A stretch of 64,000 nt of DNA from Granulicatella seriolae (GTDB taxonomy: Bacteria; Bacillota; Bacilli; Lactobacillales; Aerococcaceae). The stretch lies in assembly GCF_024543085.1 (NCBI RefSeq), contig NZ_JANHNZ010000005.1:124380-188379 (forward strand). The letters are read 5' to 3'. The notes beneath the pieces are model-generated. The model saw only the letters and a list, made by a program, of their open reading frames with translations, did not search any database and had not been told where the DNA came from. Positions 8,479-16,644 of this stretch are shown piece by piece. Numbering within the stretch: the first letter of the stretch is position 1; every line of letters begins with the position of its first letter. A program made the position numbers and the translations under genes.

Positions 8479-9522
8479 ATGAGAAAAGCAGAATTAATAT
8501 ACAATCCAGTGAGTGGGAAAGAACAGGCTCAACAATATATAGATGAGATTACTAGCATTATCGCTAAGGCGGATTTTTCGGTGCAGACCTTTGAGACTAC
8601 GCCTGAGGAAAAGAGCGCGCAAAAAGAGGCGGAGCGTGCAGCCTTAGCCGGTATCGATATGATTATCGCTATGGGAGGTGATGGCACGGTTCATGAAGTT
8701 GTCAACGGCATTGCTGGTCTGAAAAAACGTCCTATTTTGGGCATTATTCCTATGGGTACGACCAACGATTACGCTAGAGCCCTGAACTTGCCTAGAAATA
8801 ACCCTATCGAGGCGGCACAAGTCATTGCCAATCAGAACAACATCGCCATGGATATTGGTAAGTTTAACGACACCTATTTTGTCAATATCGCAGCAGGTGG
8901 CTACATGACTGACTTGACCTACGAGGTATCTTCAGAGATGAAAACTCGCTTTGGCTATTTTGCCTATGTTATCAAAGGCGTCCAAAAAGCCTTTCAAATG
9001 CAGCCCATTCAGATGAAATTCGAGTACGATGGCGGTAGCTTTGAAGGAGAAGCCTCCATGTTTTTTGTCGCCTTAACCAACTCCATCGGCGGATTTGAGA
9101 AAATGGTGCCGGACAGCCATATGATGGACGGCAAGTTTTCAGTGCTAGTAGTGAAAACCGCTAATTTATTAGATATCATCCCTTTAATCCGTCAAATGAT
9201 GTTGTCAGGCGACCATATCAATAGCGAGCATATTCATTATTTTAAGACGGATATTCTAAAAGTTACTGCTGTGGATGGGCATCAGCTCATGATCAATGTT
9301 GATGGAGAGTATGGAGGAGATGCGCCAGCCGTATTTGTCAATCTCCAACAACACATCGAGATTTGTTCAAACCTTGAAGACGTGCGTCAAATCGAAAAAA
9401 ATAAAACACGTAAAGACCATATCAGAAAACTATTCAATCAGGAATTAGCCTTCCTCGAAACACAACAATTTGAAACGATAGAAGACAACCAAGGAAATAG
9501 AGAGGAAGAAAACCATGAATAA
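8479..9522 (+). CDS. dgkB: Diacylglycerol/lipid kinase, DgkB-YegS family
   Basis: Phosphorylates diacylglycerol (or a related lipid) to phosphatidic acid at the cytoplasmic face of the membrane, returning diacylglycerol released during teichoic acid synthesis to phospholipid synthesis. The catalytic glycine loop is IAMGGDGTVHEVVNG, near residue 65, followed by GIIPMGTTNDYARALNLP, both diagnostic of the family. The start MRKAELIYNPVSG at 8479 is preferred over the upstream GTG because it follows GGGAGAAGGG and matches the usual family N-terminus. It overlaps rlmD by 8 nt; dgkB-rlmD is a common pair in Bacilli. A C-terminal charged extension of about 45 residues is present. Confidence 0.93.
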   Translation: MRKAELIYNPVSGKEQAQQYIDEITSIIAKADFSVQTFETTPEEKSAQKEAERAALAGIDMIIAMGGDGTVHEVVNGIAGLKKRPILGIIPMGTTNDYARALNLPRNNPIEAAQVIANQNNIAMDIGKFNDTYFVNIAAGGYMTDLTYEVSSEMKTRFGYFAYVIKGVQKAFQMQPIQMKFEYDGGSFEGEASMFFVALTNSIGGFEKMVPDSHMMDGKFSVLVVKTANLLDIIPLIRQMMLSGDHINSEHIHYFKTDILKVTAVDGHQLMINVDGEYGGDAPAVFVNLQQHIEICSNLEDVRQIEKNKTRKDHIRKLFNQELAFLETQQFETIEDNQGNREEENHE

Positions 9523-11143
9523 AAATGAAGAAGTAACAGTTACTATAGAAGACCTGACCTATGAGGGGTTAGGTGTCGGCAAGGTAGACGGCTACCCGCT
9601 GTTTATCGAAAATACCTTGCCAGGAGAAGAAGTTCGCGTTCGTGTTTTAAAAGTTGGAAAATCATTCGGCTTTGCTAAAGTAGTAGAGCGCATGACAACC
9701 AGTGAAGACCGTGTGCCTCTAACAGATGCTGTCGGAACACGCATTGGAACTATGCCACTCCAACACCTCAACTACCAAGCGCAACTAGACTTCAAACAAA
9801 AACAAGTCAAACAAGTCATGTCATCAATTGCCAAAATGCCAGACGTAGAAGTGCGCCCAACTCTAGGCATGCAAAACCCATGGGGCTACCGCAACAAAGC
9901 CCAAATCCCAGTCAGAGCTGTTAATGGTAAGCTAACAACTGGCTTCTTCCGTAAGAATACACATGATTTGGTACCAATTGAGAACTTCCATATCCAAGAC
10001 CCAAAGATTGACAAAGCTATCCTAGTTATCCGCAACATTATGAGAGAGTATGGCATCAAGCCTTACAACGAAAAAGAACACATCGGTAACTTGCGCCATA
10101 TTATTGTCAGACGAGGAAGAGCGACCGGACAGATGATGGTTATCCTAGTGACCAGAACCAACAAACTATTCCCCATCTCAAAAATCGTGCCAGATATCCT
10201 AGAAGCACTGCCAGAAGTAGTATCTATCGTTCAAAACGTACACCCAAGCCGTTCCAATGTCATTTTAGGCAAAGAAACCATCCTATTACACGGACAAGAT
10301 CGTTTCCAAGACCAGTTGTTAGGCTTGACCTTCAACATTTCGTCTAAATCCTTCTATCAAGTGAACCCACTGCAAACAGAAGTCCTCTACCAAGAAGCCA
10401 TCAAAGCAGCCGGCCTAACTAGAGAAGAAACCGTCATCGACGCTTACTGCGGAATCGGAACCCTAAGCCTAGCCCTAGCCCAAAAAGCTAAACAAGTATA
10501 TGGCATGGAGATCGTCCCTGACGCCATCGAAATGGCCAAAGAAAATGCTCAAGAAAACAATATCAACAACGTAGAATTCCAGCTAGGAGCCGCCGAAGAA
10601 GTATTGCCAGCTTGGAAGGAAGAAGGTTTGGAAGCCGATGTTCTAGTTGTCGACCCACCAAGAAAAGGCCTAGAAGCCAGCTTTATTGAAGCCGCTACTG
10701 CCATGGGACCAGAACGAATTGTCTACGTCAGCTGCAATCCAGCGACATTGGCTAGAGATTTGAAGTTGTTTGGTGAAAGCGGGTATACCGTGGAGTATGT
10801 TCAGCCAGTTGATTTGTTTCCTCAGACTGTGCATGTTGAGACGGTATGTCTTTTGTCCAAACTCGATGTCGACCAGCATATTAAAGTCAAACTAGAAATG
10901 GATGAGCTTGATTTAACTGCTAGTGAGAGCAAAGCGACTTATGAAGAAATCAAAAGCTATGTGAAAGACAAATTTGATTTCAAGGTATCATCACTCTATG
11001 TTTCACAGATTAAAAGGAAGTGTGGACTGGAAGTCGGTAAGAACTACAATATCTCCAAAAAAGAGAATCATCCTATACCAAACTGTCCACCAGAGAAAGA
11101 AGATGCCATCATGGATGCACTTTATCACTTTCAGATGATTTAA
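9515..11143 (+). CDS. rlmD: 23S rRNA (uracil-C5)-methyltransferase, RlmD/RlmCD type, with C-terminal extension
   Basis: Methylates uracil C5 in 23S rRNA using SAM. An N-terminal TRAM domain (residues 5-60) is followed by the methylase with YCGIGTLSLALAQKAK (SAM loop), DPPRKGLE and the nucleophile motif VYVSCNPATLARDL. The cysteines that hold the 4Fe-4S cluster in E. coli RlmD are absent: the region before LQHLNYQAQL reads TDAVGTRIGTMP. After the usual end (HVETVCLLSKLD) there are about 85 more residues, with ESKATYEEIKSYVKDKF and NCPPEKEDAIMDAL, an extension seen in many Firmicute homologues. Codon use shifts from C-rich to G/T-rich around 10740. The 3' end of this gene is a known ICE insertion site in streptococci, so the tail may be a replaced end. 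Confidence 0.92.
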   Translation: MNKNEEVTVTIEDLTYEGLGVGKVDGYPLFIENTLPGEEVRVRVLKVGKSFGFAKVVERMTTSEDRVPLTDAVGTRIGTMPLQHLNYQAQLDFKQKQVKQVMSSIAKMPDVEVRPTLGMQNPWGYRNKAQIPVRAVNGKLTTGFFRKNTHDLVPIENFHIQDPKIDKAILVIRNIMREYGIKPYNEKEHIGNLRHIIVRRGRATGQMMVILVTRTNKLFPISKIVPDILEALPEVVSIVQNVHPSRSNVILGKETILLHGQDRFQDQLLGLTFNISSKSFYQVNPLQTEVLYQEAIKAAGLTREETVIDAYCGIGTLSLALAQKAKQVYGMEIVPDAIEMAKENAQENNINNVEFQLGAAEEVLPAWKEEGLEADVLVVDPPRKGLEASFIEAATAMGPERIVYVSCNPATLARDLKLFGESGYTVEYVQPVDLFPQTVHVETVCLLSKLDVDQHIKVKLEMDELDLTASESKATYEEIKSYVKDKFDFKVSSLYVSQIKRKCGLEVGKNYNISKKENHPIPNCPPEKEDAIMDALYHFQMI

Positions 11144-11168
11144 TGGTTAACCATTTGGAATAAGAAAT

Positions 11169-11199
11169 TTTCAAAAGTACCGAAATGGTAGTTTTGAAA
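11169..11199 (+). repeat. Palindrome downstream of rlmD, matching one inside the Bro-N gene
   Basis: TTTCAAAAGTACC and GGTAGTTTTGAAA flank a 5-nt loop with one mismatch. The same right arm and an almost identical left arm, with the same loop length, occur at 16066-16096. It may also act as the rlmD terminator, although no strict T-run follows. The remainder of 11144-11402 holds no gene. Confidence 0.6.
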
Positions 11200-11372
11200 T
11201 TGTCTGTTATTTTAACGTAAGCTGAGAGAATCTCTTAAGTTTACTTATGAGGAAGGCAGGAACTTTAGATTATTTAGTTAATACAGATTTTGCACTGATT
11301 GCACTTTTGAAGAGAAATCTTTGGAAGTGCATTTTGTTATTAAAAGATTATATAGCGAATACAAAATATGGA

Positions 11373-11381
11373 TGATATAAT
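11373..11381 (+). promoter_or_regulatory. Extended -10 promoter element of the BcgI-like R-M controller
   Basis: TGATATAAT at 11373-11381 is an extended -10 about 20 bp before the HTH gene. The identical nonamer precedes the HTH gene of the ICE type I R-M system (40302-40310). The -35 region is poor, which fits regulated or weak promoters. Confidence 0.45.
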
Positions 11382-11402
11382 AAGACAGATGGGAGGATGA
11401 TT

Positions 11403-11618
11403 ATGGGAGTGAGTTACAGACCTTTATGGATAGAATTGGCGAAACGAGATATGAGAAAAATTGATTTTCAAAAGAAATGCAAAATCTCATCCAATTTACT
11501 AGCCAATATGGGAAAGAATGAATATATATCGATGAAAAATCTGGAAGTGATTTGTCGAGAGTTAGATGTTACGCCAAATCAAGTGATTGAGTTTAGAGAG
11601 GAGAAAATAGATGGCTAA
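11403..11618 (+). CDS. Cro/CI-type HTH regulator of the R-M locus (controller-like)
   Basis: A 71-residue XRE-family protein. The HTH lies in FQKKCKISSNLLANMGKNEY, and the C-terminal half (LEVICRELDVTPNQVIEF) is typical of single-domain Cro-like regulators. Its stop overlaps the start of the BcgIA-like gene by 8 nt, as in R-M systems with controller proteins. ATG 11403 fits GGGAGG at 11391-11396 better than ATG 11397, which touches the ribosome binding site. A protein of the same kind and size (40354) stands ahead of the ICE-borne hsdM. A role in timing restriction relative to methylation is inferred from position. Confidence 0.8.
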   Translation: MGVSYRPLWIELAKRDMRKIDFQKKCKISSNLLANMGKNEYISMKNLEVICRELDVTPNQVIEFREEKIDG

Positions 11619-12783
11619 GCGAGAAGCAAATACTGATCTTTGGGTTTATGATATGCTCAAAGATGTGAATATAGATAAATGTTTTTCGGCACAGGGTAGC
11701 ACAATATTAGAAGTGAATAAAGCACTCTCTACAGCTTCAAAAAGAGGAACAGGGCAAGTAGGTTTTCCAGAGTATGTTGGAGTTGTAAAGGATTTTTTAA
11801 TTGTCATTGAAAATAAAGCTGACATCAATAAACATATAAATCGTGATGAAAATGAACTGATAAAAACTGACGTGAAGTCGATAACAGATTATGCTGTGAA
11901 TGGAGCATTGTTTTATGGACTTCATTTAAGTAAGAATACTTCTTATAAAAAAATCATCGCACTTGGAATTAGTGGTAATGAAAAAATTCATAGCATTAGT
12001 CCAATCTTTATAGATGAAAGGGGTAATTATAGAGAGTTAAAGGAACTAGAAACTTTCGTTTCTTTCAGAGAAGATAACATCATAGAATATTATGAGAGAG
12101 AAATATTACAGTCTAAAACTGATGATGTCTTGAAGACGGAAGAGGTTCTTAAAATTGCCAAATCACTTCATGAGGATTTGAGAAATTATGGCAACTTAGA
12201 AGATAAAAATAAACCACTTATTATCTCTGGGATTCTGCTTGCTCTTTCTGAGATAGAACATAAGAATTTTGACATTGATGACTTAAATGGTGATCGAATC
12301 CGAACGGATGGGGAGAAAATCTATAAGGCGATTCAAGATAATTTAAGACGTGCCAATGTTAGTCCTGAGGTTAAAAGAGATAAACTTTTAAGTGAGTTTA
12401 ATATCATAAAAAATAGCAATAAAATCAATGAAATAGAACCGACATTAAGAAAAACCCCCTTAAAACATTTTACTGAAATACTCTATAAGAATATTTTTAC
12501 CAGTCTGAAATATAATAGCTCTTCTGAAGATTATATCGGTCGTTTTTATGGTGAATTTATGAGCTATAGTGGTGGGGATGGTCAAACTTTAGGAATCATC
12601 CTTACACCAAAACATATTACAGAATTATTCTGTGATTTACTTGATTTAAAGCCAGAAGATAAAGTTATGGATCCTTGCTGTGGGGAGGATGTCATAATAG
12701 TGACAAGGGGTAAAAACGCTGTATTTAATAGGGTTTTGAAGCTTCCACAAAGTCACAAAACGATAAATTGGTGTGCTGCTTAG
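11611..12783 (+). pseudogene. 5' half of BcgI-like type IIB restriction-methylation subunit A, interrupted by ICE
   Basis: Subunit A of BcgI-type systems joins an endonuclease domain to an N6-adenine methylase and needs subunit B for site recognition. The native part is residues 1-357 plus two bases of codon 358. A PD-(D/E)xK-like segment (VKDFLIVIENKAD, residues 59-71, with E67 and K69) marks the nuclease. The methylase begins later and breaks inside motif I, after VMDPCC. The last 33 codons (12684-12783) are ICE sequence. Joining to 61877 restores DPCCGTGGFLIAA and a 670-residue protein, close to the 637 residues of BcgIA. The truncated product keeps the nuclease domain but has no functional methylase. 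Confidence 0.85.
12664..12700 (+). other. attL junction of the ICE
   Basis: Chromosomal CCTTGCTGT is followed by the GG core (12682-12683), then element sequence GGAG-GATGTCA (12684-12694). The chromosomal side encodes DPCCG of methylase motif I. In the circular form GATGTCA is the right half of a perfect 7-bp inverted repeat around the core. Confidence 0.85.
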
Positions 12784-12820
12784 AGCTTTTATGCAAGAAA
12801 TGAGGGCTGTACGCAGCACA
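12772..12820 (+). repeat. Inverted repeat near the ICE left end
   Basis: TGTGCTGC at 12772-12779 and GCAGCACA at 12813-12820 are perfect 8-bp inverted repeats, 33 bp apart, in the gene-poor left end. They could be recombinase accessory or replication sequences; nothing decides between these. Confidence 0.35.
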
Positions 12821-12925
12821 TCAGCGACCCCTTTATAATCTAAATACTTAAAGTAAATTTGAATTTAATGTGTTTTTTTCTCGAAGGTGTAATACTTGTA
12901 TTAACAAAAAGATTGGAGTGTTAAT

Positions 12926-13708
12926 ATGGATTTAAAGGATTTCTATTTCCACAATATACAAGAGGATGAATATCATCATCGTTTTTATGACTCAATTGAG
13001 AATGTTAATAAGATATACAACATATTTGATGGATATAAGGAGGTAGAGAACTATGAATTTGAGGTGTATGATGCAGAGGAAGCTATAACAAAATTCAGGG
13101 AATTATGCCAACCTGAAGCAGATGTTTCTAGTAATGAAAACACATGTTGGTTTTATCTTATATCGTATTATTTATATAAAGTTGGATATGAGATACAGGA
13201 ATTTCCTAGATTACTTGCACGACCACCTATGGATCCTAGCAGTTTTACCTATGGAGAAATTAGAAATAAAATTATTGCTCAGGGTGATGATGATAATGGA
13301 ACTGTTAGGTATGCTGTTAGAAGGAAATTTGTCGCAAGTTTGATATTTAAACAGAAGTCAACCCATGTGGACATAGATGATTCAATTAATCAAAAGTTTG
13401 TTGAGATATCAAATCGGCAAGCTACTTTCAGTAATATGAGCACCGATGAAAAACTTGCGGAAATAGCAAACTTAATAGAAAGCTTATTAAAGAAAAATGG
13501 CAAGTTTCTTACACTCGATTATTCTGAGATTTGTTTTGGCTACATGTCAAATGATTTAGTAACTAGCTATAGGAAAAAAATGCATTGCTTTAGGCATGCT
13601 ACTGACGATGCAATAGCAGAAAGAAAAATCTATACGGAAGAGCAAAAAAGCTTTTTTATAGATTACGGATTGACTATTGTTAAAGTGATTCATTCTTTAT
13701 TGAAATAA
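12926..13708 (+). CDS. Hypothetical protein, left-end ICE cargo
   Basis: A 260-residue soluble protein I do not recognise. It begins MDLKDFYFHNIQEDEY and is preceded by GGAGTG with a normal spacer. It has no signal peptide or membrane helix. The C-terminal ~80 residues are helical with a basic cluster, YRKKMHCFRHATDDAIAERK, then a closing helix FIDYGLTIVKVIHSLL, loosely reminiscent of HEPN or abortive-infection C-terminal domains, but the spacing of R and H does not clearly fit the HEPN RNase motif. It is monocistronic, lies between the left end and the transfer operon where cargo often sits, and is followed by a terminator hairpin. Confidence 0.6.
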   Translation: MDLKDFYFHNIQEDEYHHRFYDSIENVNKIYNIFDGYKEVENYEFEVYDAEEAITKFRELCQPEADVSSNENTCWFYLISYYLYKVGYEIQEFPRLLARPPMDPSSFTYGEIRNKIIAQGDDDNGTVRYAVRRKFVASLIFKQKSTHVDIDDSINQKFVEISNRQATFSNMSTDEKLAEIANLIESLLKKNGKFLTLDYSEICFGYMSNDLVTSYRKKMHCFRHATDDAIAERKIYTEEQKSFFIDYGLTIVKVIHSLLK

Positions 13709-13748
13709 GAGTTTTCAGTAATTAAAAATTAAATATGAGATGGACAAG

Positions 13749-13780
13749 CGATTAGAGATAAAAATCTAGTCGTTTTTTTT
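13749..13780 (+). terminator. Hairpin with T8 directly upstream of the repA ribosome binding site
   Basis: CGATTAGA at 13749-13756 pairs with TCTAGTCG at 13765-13772 (one G-T pair), followed by eight T. It can end the upstream hypothetical gene. It also sits between that gene and the start of the transfer operon, like several other hairpins in this element. Confidence 0.65.
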
Positions 13781-13805
13781 ATGCCCAAAAGAAAGGAGGA
13801 AAGGC

Positions 13806-14567
13806 GTGGAATTTGAATATTACCACAACAATGATGGTGATCAGTTTCGATATATTCAGTTGCCAACCATCTTGTTAGAACATGAATATTTTTCTGGTTT
13901 GTCTTTGGAAGCCATCGTCTTGTATTCCATGATGCTTAACCGAATAAGTTTGTCATTTAGGAACGGTTGGATTGATGAGCACTCAAGAGTATATATCTAT
14001 TTCACATTGGAAGAGGTCATGAAAAAACTTAGATGCAAATCACAAAAAGCAACGAAGATTATAGCTGAACTTGACGTGGATAAAGGGATAGGACTGATTG
14101 AGAGGAAAAGGCAAGGCCTTGGAAAGCCAACAATTATTTACGTGAAAAACTTCATGAGTATTTTTAAGAATCAAGACTACGGAAAAACAGAAGTCCAGAC
14201 TAGTGAAAATCAAAACTCTGGAACTTTGAAAAACAGAAGTCCAGACTGCGGTAAATCAAAATCTAACTATATAGATATTAGTGAACTTGATTTAAGAAAG
14301 AATGATATGAGGAGTGACACCTCCCTTTTTGGTTTATTTGAAAATGTCATCTTAACTCAAGAAGACTATGAAGAACTCTCAAGAACGATTGTTGAAGATC
14401 TAGATGGTTTGATAGATCGGTTATCAGCCTACATGACTTCAACTGGAAAGACCTATAAGAATCATAAAGCAACGCTTTTATCCTGGCACTTACAGGATGA
14501 AAAGAAATATAAAAAGAAATCAACCGTACTTAGCTACGATGATTATGACAAAGGAGAACACTTGTGA
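13806..14567 (+). CDS. Replication initiator, RepA N-terminal domain family
   Basis: A 253-residue RepA_N-type protein; in ICEs it supports replication of the excised circle and stands first in the transfer operon. The N-terminal winged-helix region runs FRYIQLPTILLEHEYFSGLS then LEAIVLYSMMLNRISLS and FTLEEVMKKLRCKSQKATK. The GKP..IYVKNF segment near residue 105 is also typical. The middle (residues 125-160) is a low-complexity, Asn/Ser/Lys-rich linker with a repeated RSPDCGKSK-like element. The C-terminal ~80 residues (LTQEDYEELSRTIVEDLDGL) form a second helical domain. The start is GTG 13806, set by AAAGGAGGAAAGGC. The stop overlaps the next gene. Confidence 0.85.
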   Translation: MEFEYYHNNDGDQFRYIQLPTILLEHEYFSGLSLEAIVLYSMMLNRISLSFRNGWIDEHSRVYIYFTLEEVMKKLRCKSQKATKIIAELDVDKGIGLIERKRQGLGKPTIIYVKNFMSIFKNQDYGKTEVQTSENQNSGTLKNRSPDCGKSKSNYIDISELDLRKNDMRSDTSLFGLFENVILTQEDYEELSRTIVEDLDGLIDRLSAYMTSTGKTYKNHKATLLSWHLQDEKKYKKKSTVLSYDDYDKGEHL

Positions 14568-15397
14568 TGAGTGAAATGAAGAAAATTAGAATGGGAGAAG
14601 CAAGTTTTAGCTACTCTCCAGAAACAGCCTATGAGAAAAATGGCAACGTCTATTGCAACACATGCCATGAACAGATTAATGGCGAAGTAATCAATATGAT
14701 GGGCACTTGGATGTGCTTTAGAATTCAGTGCCAGTGTGAAAAAGAAGAAGAAAAAAGATGGAAGGAACAGGAGCGAGTAATGCGAGTAAATCAATTAAAG
14801 GACACCTGTTTTACTAACCCGAAGCAGAGAAACTACACGATAGATAAATGTCTTATCAGTAATGAAAAAACAATGGGAGTTGTTTCTAACTACATCAAGA
14901 AATTTGATGAGGTTCGCAAAAAGAATGTTGGTCTTCTCTTTTTCGGTGAAGTTGGTAGCGGTAAAAGCTATCTGGCCGCAGCGATAGCAAATGCAGTGAT
15001 GGAAGAATATGAAATTACTTGCAAGTTGAGAAACTTCTCCCAAATTATCAATGATTTGCAGTCAGGCGGATTCGACCTAGACAAGAATCGATATATTGAT
15101 TCATTGGTAAAAACCCCACTGCTTATCTTGGATGACTTAGGAATTGAGAGAAATACACCATACGCCTTAGAGCAAGTTTATAACATCATTAATGGTCGAA
15201 GTTTACAAGGATTGCCAACCATTATTACCACTAATTTAAGTATTGAAGATATCAAGAACCATACTGAAAGTATTGAACTGAAAAGAATTTATTCAAGAGT
15301 TTTGGAAATGTGCATACCAGTTTTAGTCAGTGGAGCAGATATCAGAGAACAAATTCATAAAAAGAAAATACAGGAATCAAGAGAGCTACTCTTATAG
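14564..15397 (+). CDS. DnaC/IstB-like AAA+ ATPase (helicase loader)
   Basis: A 277-residue ATPase that probably loads a host helicase at the ICE origin together with RepA. It has Walker A FFGEVGSGKSYLAAAIA (about residue 125), Walker B LLILDDLGIER (about residue 185) and a sensor-1 segment PTIITTNLS. The N-terminal 65 residues contain CNTCHEQIN and CFRIQCQCEKEEEKR, a likely zinc-binding region as in DnaC-type loaders. It overlaps repA by 4 nt. Either GTG 14564 or ATG 14567 may be the start; both fit AAGGAG at 14551-14556. The family assignment is firm; the loader role is by analogy. Confidence 0.88.
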   Translation: MMSEMKKIRMGEASFSYSPETAYEKNGNVYCNTCHEQINGEVINMMGTWMCFRIQCQCEKEEEKRWKEQERVMRVNQLKDTCFTNPKQRNYTIDKCLISNEKTMGVVSNYIKKFDEVRKKNVGLLFFGEVGSGKSYLAAAIANAVMEEYEITCKLRNFSQIINDLQSGGFDLDKNRYIDSLVKTPLLILDDLGIERNTPYALEQVYNIINGRSLQGLPTIITTNLSIEDIKNHTESIELKRIYSRVLEMCIPVLVSGADIREQIHKKKIQESRELLL

Positions 15398-15409
15398 GAG
15401 GTGATGAAC

Positions 15410-15898
15410 ATGATTAATGAAGAAACGAGCAACAAAACCTTGCACATGGAGCTGCAAGCAGCAAAATTATCAGCAAAAGGAATAGAAAAACTTGTAAAGG
15501 ATCTACTTTATAAGATAGACCAACAGAAGCAGAGCCTTGATAGCTACCTAAAAAATTCCTCAAAGGAAGTCACCGTGAAAGAGATGGTGAAAAAGGGGCA
15601 ACTTGAGGAGTTAGAGGTTAAAGATAGTGACCTAAAGGAACTGAAAAAAGAACTCAATAAAAATGGAGTGAAGTTTTCAGTGATGAAAGATAAGGAAACG
15701 GGAAATCACTCGGTATTCTTTCAAGCTAAAGATACGGCGGTTATGGAGAAGGCATTTCGTAATACCTTAGCTACTGTTGATAAAAAGGAAGCGAAGAAAG
15801 ATTCGGTGATTCAATCCATCGATAAATACAAACAAGCGATGAGAAATACTACCACAAAGGATAAGGTGAAAAATAAGCAAAAGGAGCAAAGTCTATGA
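15410..15898 (+). CDS. PcfB-like (DUF3801) conjugation accessory protein
   Basis: PcfB is a relaxosome/coupling accessory protein of Gram-positive type IV secretion. This copy (162 residues from ATG 15410, ribosome binding site TAGGAGGTG) has the DUF3801 features: an N-terminal helical pair, then VKEMVKKGQLEELEVKDSDL, which presents the segment that resembles a nucleotide-mimic fold, and KFSVMKDKETGNHSVFFQAKD. The C-terminal tail DSVIQSIDKYKQ resembles tails in two other ICE proteins (ends of 39507 and 40219 genes). The gene sits directly ahead of Bro-N and virD4, where pcfB-pcfC pairs usually lie. It overlaps the following gene by 4 nt. Confidence 0.82.
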   Translation: MINEETSNKTLHMELQAAKLSAKGIEKLVKDLLYKIDQQKQSLDSYLKNSSKEVTVKEMVKKGQLEELEVKDSDLKELKKELNKNGVKFSVMKDKETGNHSVFFQAKDTAVMEKAFRNTLATVDKKEAKKDSVIQSIDKYKQAMRNTTTKDKVKNKQKEQSL

Positions 15899-16644
15899 GA
15901 GAAAATCAAATACAACAATTTCAGAATCAACATTTTGGGAATCTCACTGTCATAGAAATCGATGGTGAGTTTTTCTTTATCGGAAAAGAAGTAGCAGAGC
16001 TACTGGGATATAAGAATACTAGCAGGGATGTGAATCGGCATGTTGATGAAGAAGATCGCTGCATATTTCAAAACTACCAAAACGGTAGTTTTGAAAATAT
16101 ACCAAATCGAGGGGTTACCATTATCAATGAATCAGGGCTTTACAGTTTGATTTTATTATCAAAACTTCCGAGTGCAAAAGCCTTCAAACACTGGGTTACA
16201 AAAGAAGTTTTACCAAGCATTCGAAAACATGGTGGCTATATTAAAAATCAAGAAGAAAAATCAAATGAAGAAATTCTTGCCAGTGCAGTACTGGTTGCTC
16301 AGCGTGTAATTCTGGAAAAAGAAAAAGCGATTGAGCAGTTAAAACCAAAAGCAGATTATTATGATCAGCTGGTGAATCAAAATCTTTTAACAAACTTCAG
16401 AAATACGGCAAAGGAGTTAAAAGTACCGCAAAACAAATTCATTGCATTTTTACTGGAAAACAAATATCTCTACCGAGATAAATATGAGCGTCTTCTCCCC
16501 TATGCACAGAAAAACAATGGCTACTTTGAAATTAAGGAATGGTACAACTTCTATAATGATTTAGTTGGGATTCAAACCATGGTAACACCAAAAGGTCGTG
16601 AGCATTTTCTGATTCTGATTGGAGGTGATGTCACTTGTGACTAG
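15895..16644 (+). CDS. Bro-N/KilAC antirepressor-like protein inside the transfer operon
   Basis: A 249-residue protein with the architecture of phage antirepressors. The Bro-N domain (residues 1-115) shows FFIGKEVAELLGYKNTSRDV, NESGLYSLILLSKLPSAKAF and WVTKEVLPSIRKHGGYI. A coiled segment follows, then a KilAC-type C-terminus (TNFRNTAKELKVPQNKFIAF, YFEIKEWYN, VTPKGREHFLILIGG). In phages such proteins relieve repression or bind DNA. Here it is translationally coupled between pcfB and virD4, so it may tune transfer gene expression. Codons 57-69 are part of a 13-bp-arm palindrome (16063-16100) shared with an intergenic repeat. Confidence 0.82.
   Translation: MRENQIQQFQNQHFGNLTVIEIDGEFFFIGKEVAELLGYKNTSRDVNRHVDEEDRCIFQNYQNGSFENIPNRGVTIINESGLYSLILLSKLPSAKAFKHWVTKEVLPSIRKHGGYIKNQEEKSNEEILASAVLVAQRVILEKEKAIEQLKPKADYYDQLVNQNLLTNFRNTAKELKVPQNKFIAFLLENKYLYRDKYERLLPYAQKNNGYFEIKEWYNFYNDLVGIQTMVTPKGREHFLILIGGDVTCD
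16063..16100 (+). repeat. Intragenic palindrome in the Bro-N gene
   Basis: TTTCAAAACTACC (16066-16078) and GGTAGTTTTGAAA (16084-16096) form a perfect 13-bp inverted repeat around a 5-nt loop and are translated in frame as FQNYQNGSFENI. The right arm is identical to that of the palindrome at 11169-11199, 5 kb away and outside the ICE. Confidence 0.75.
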
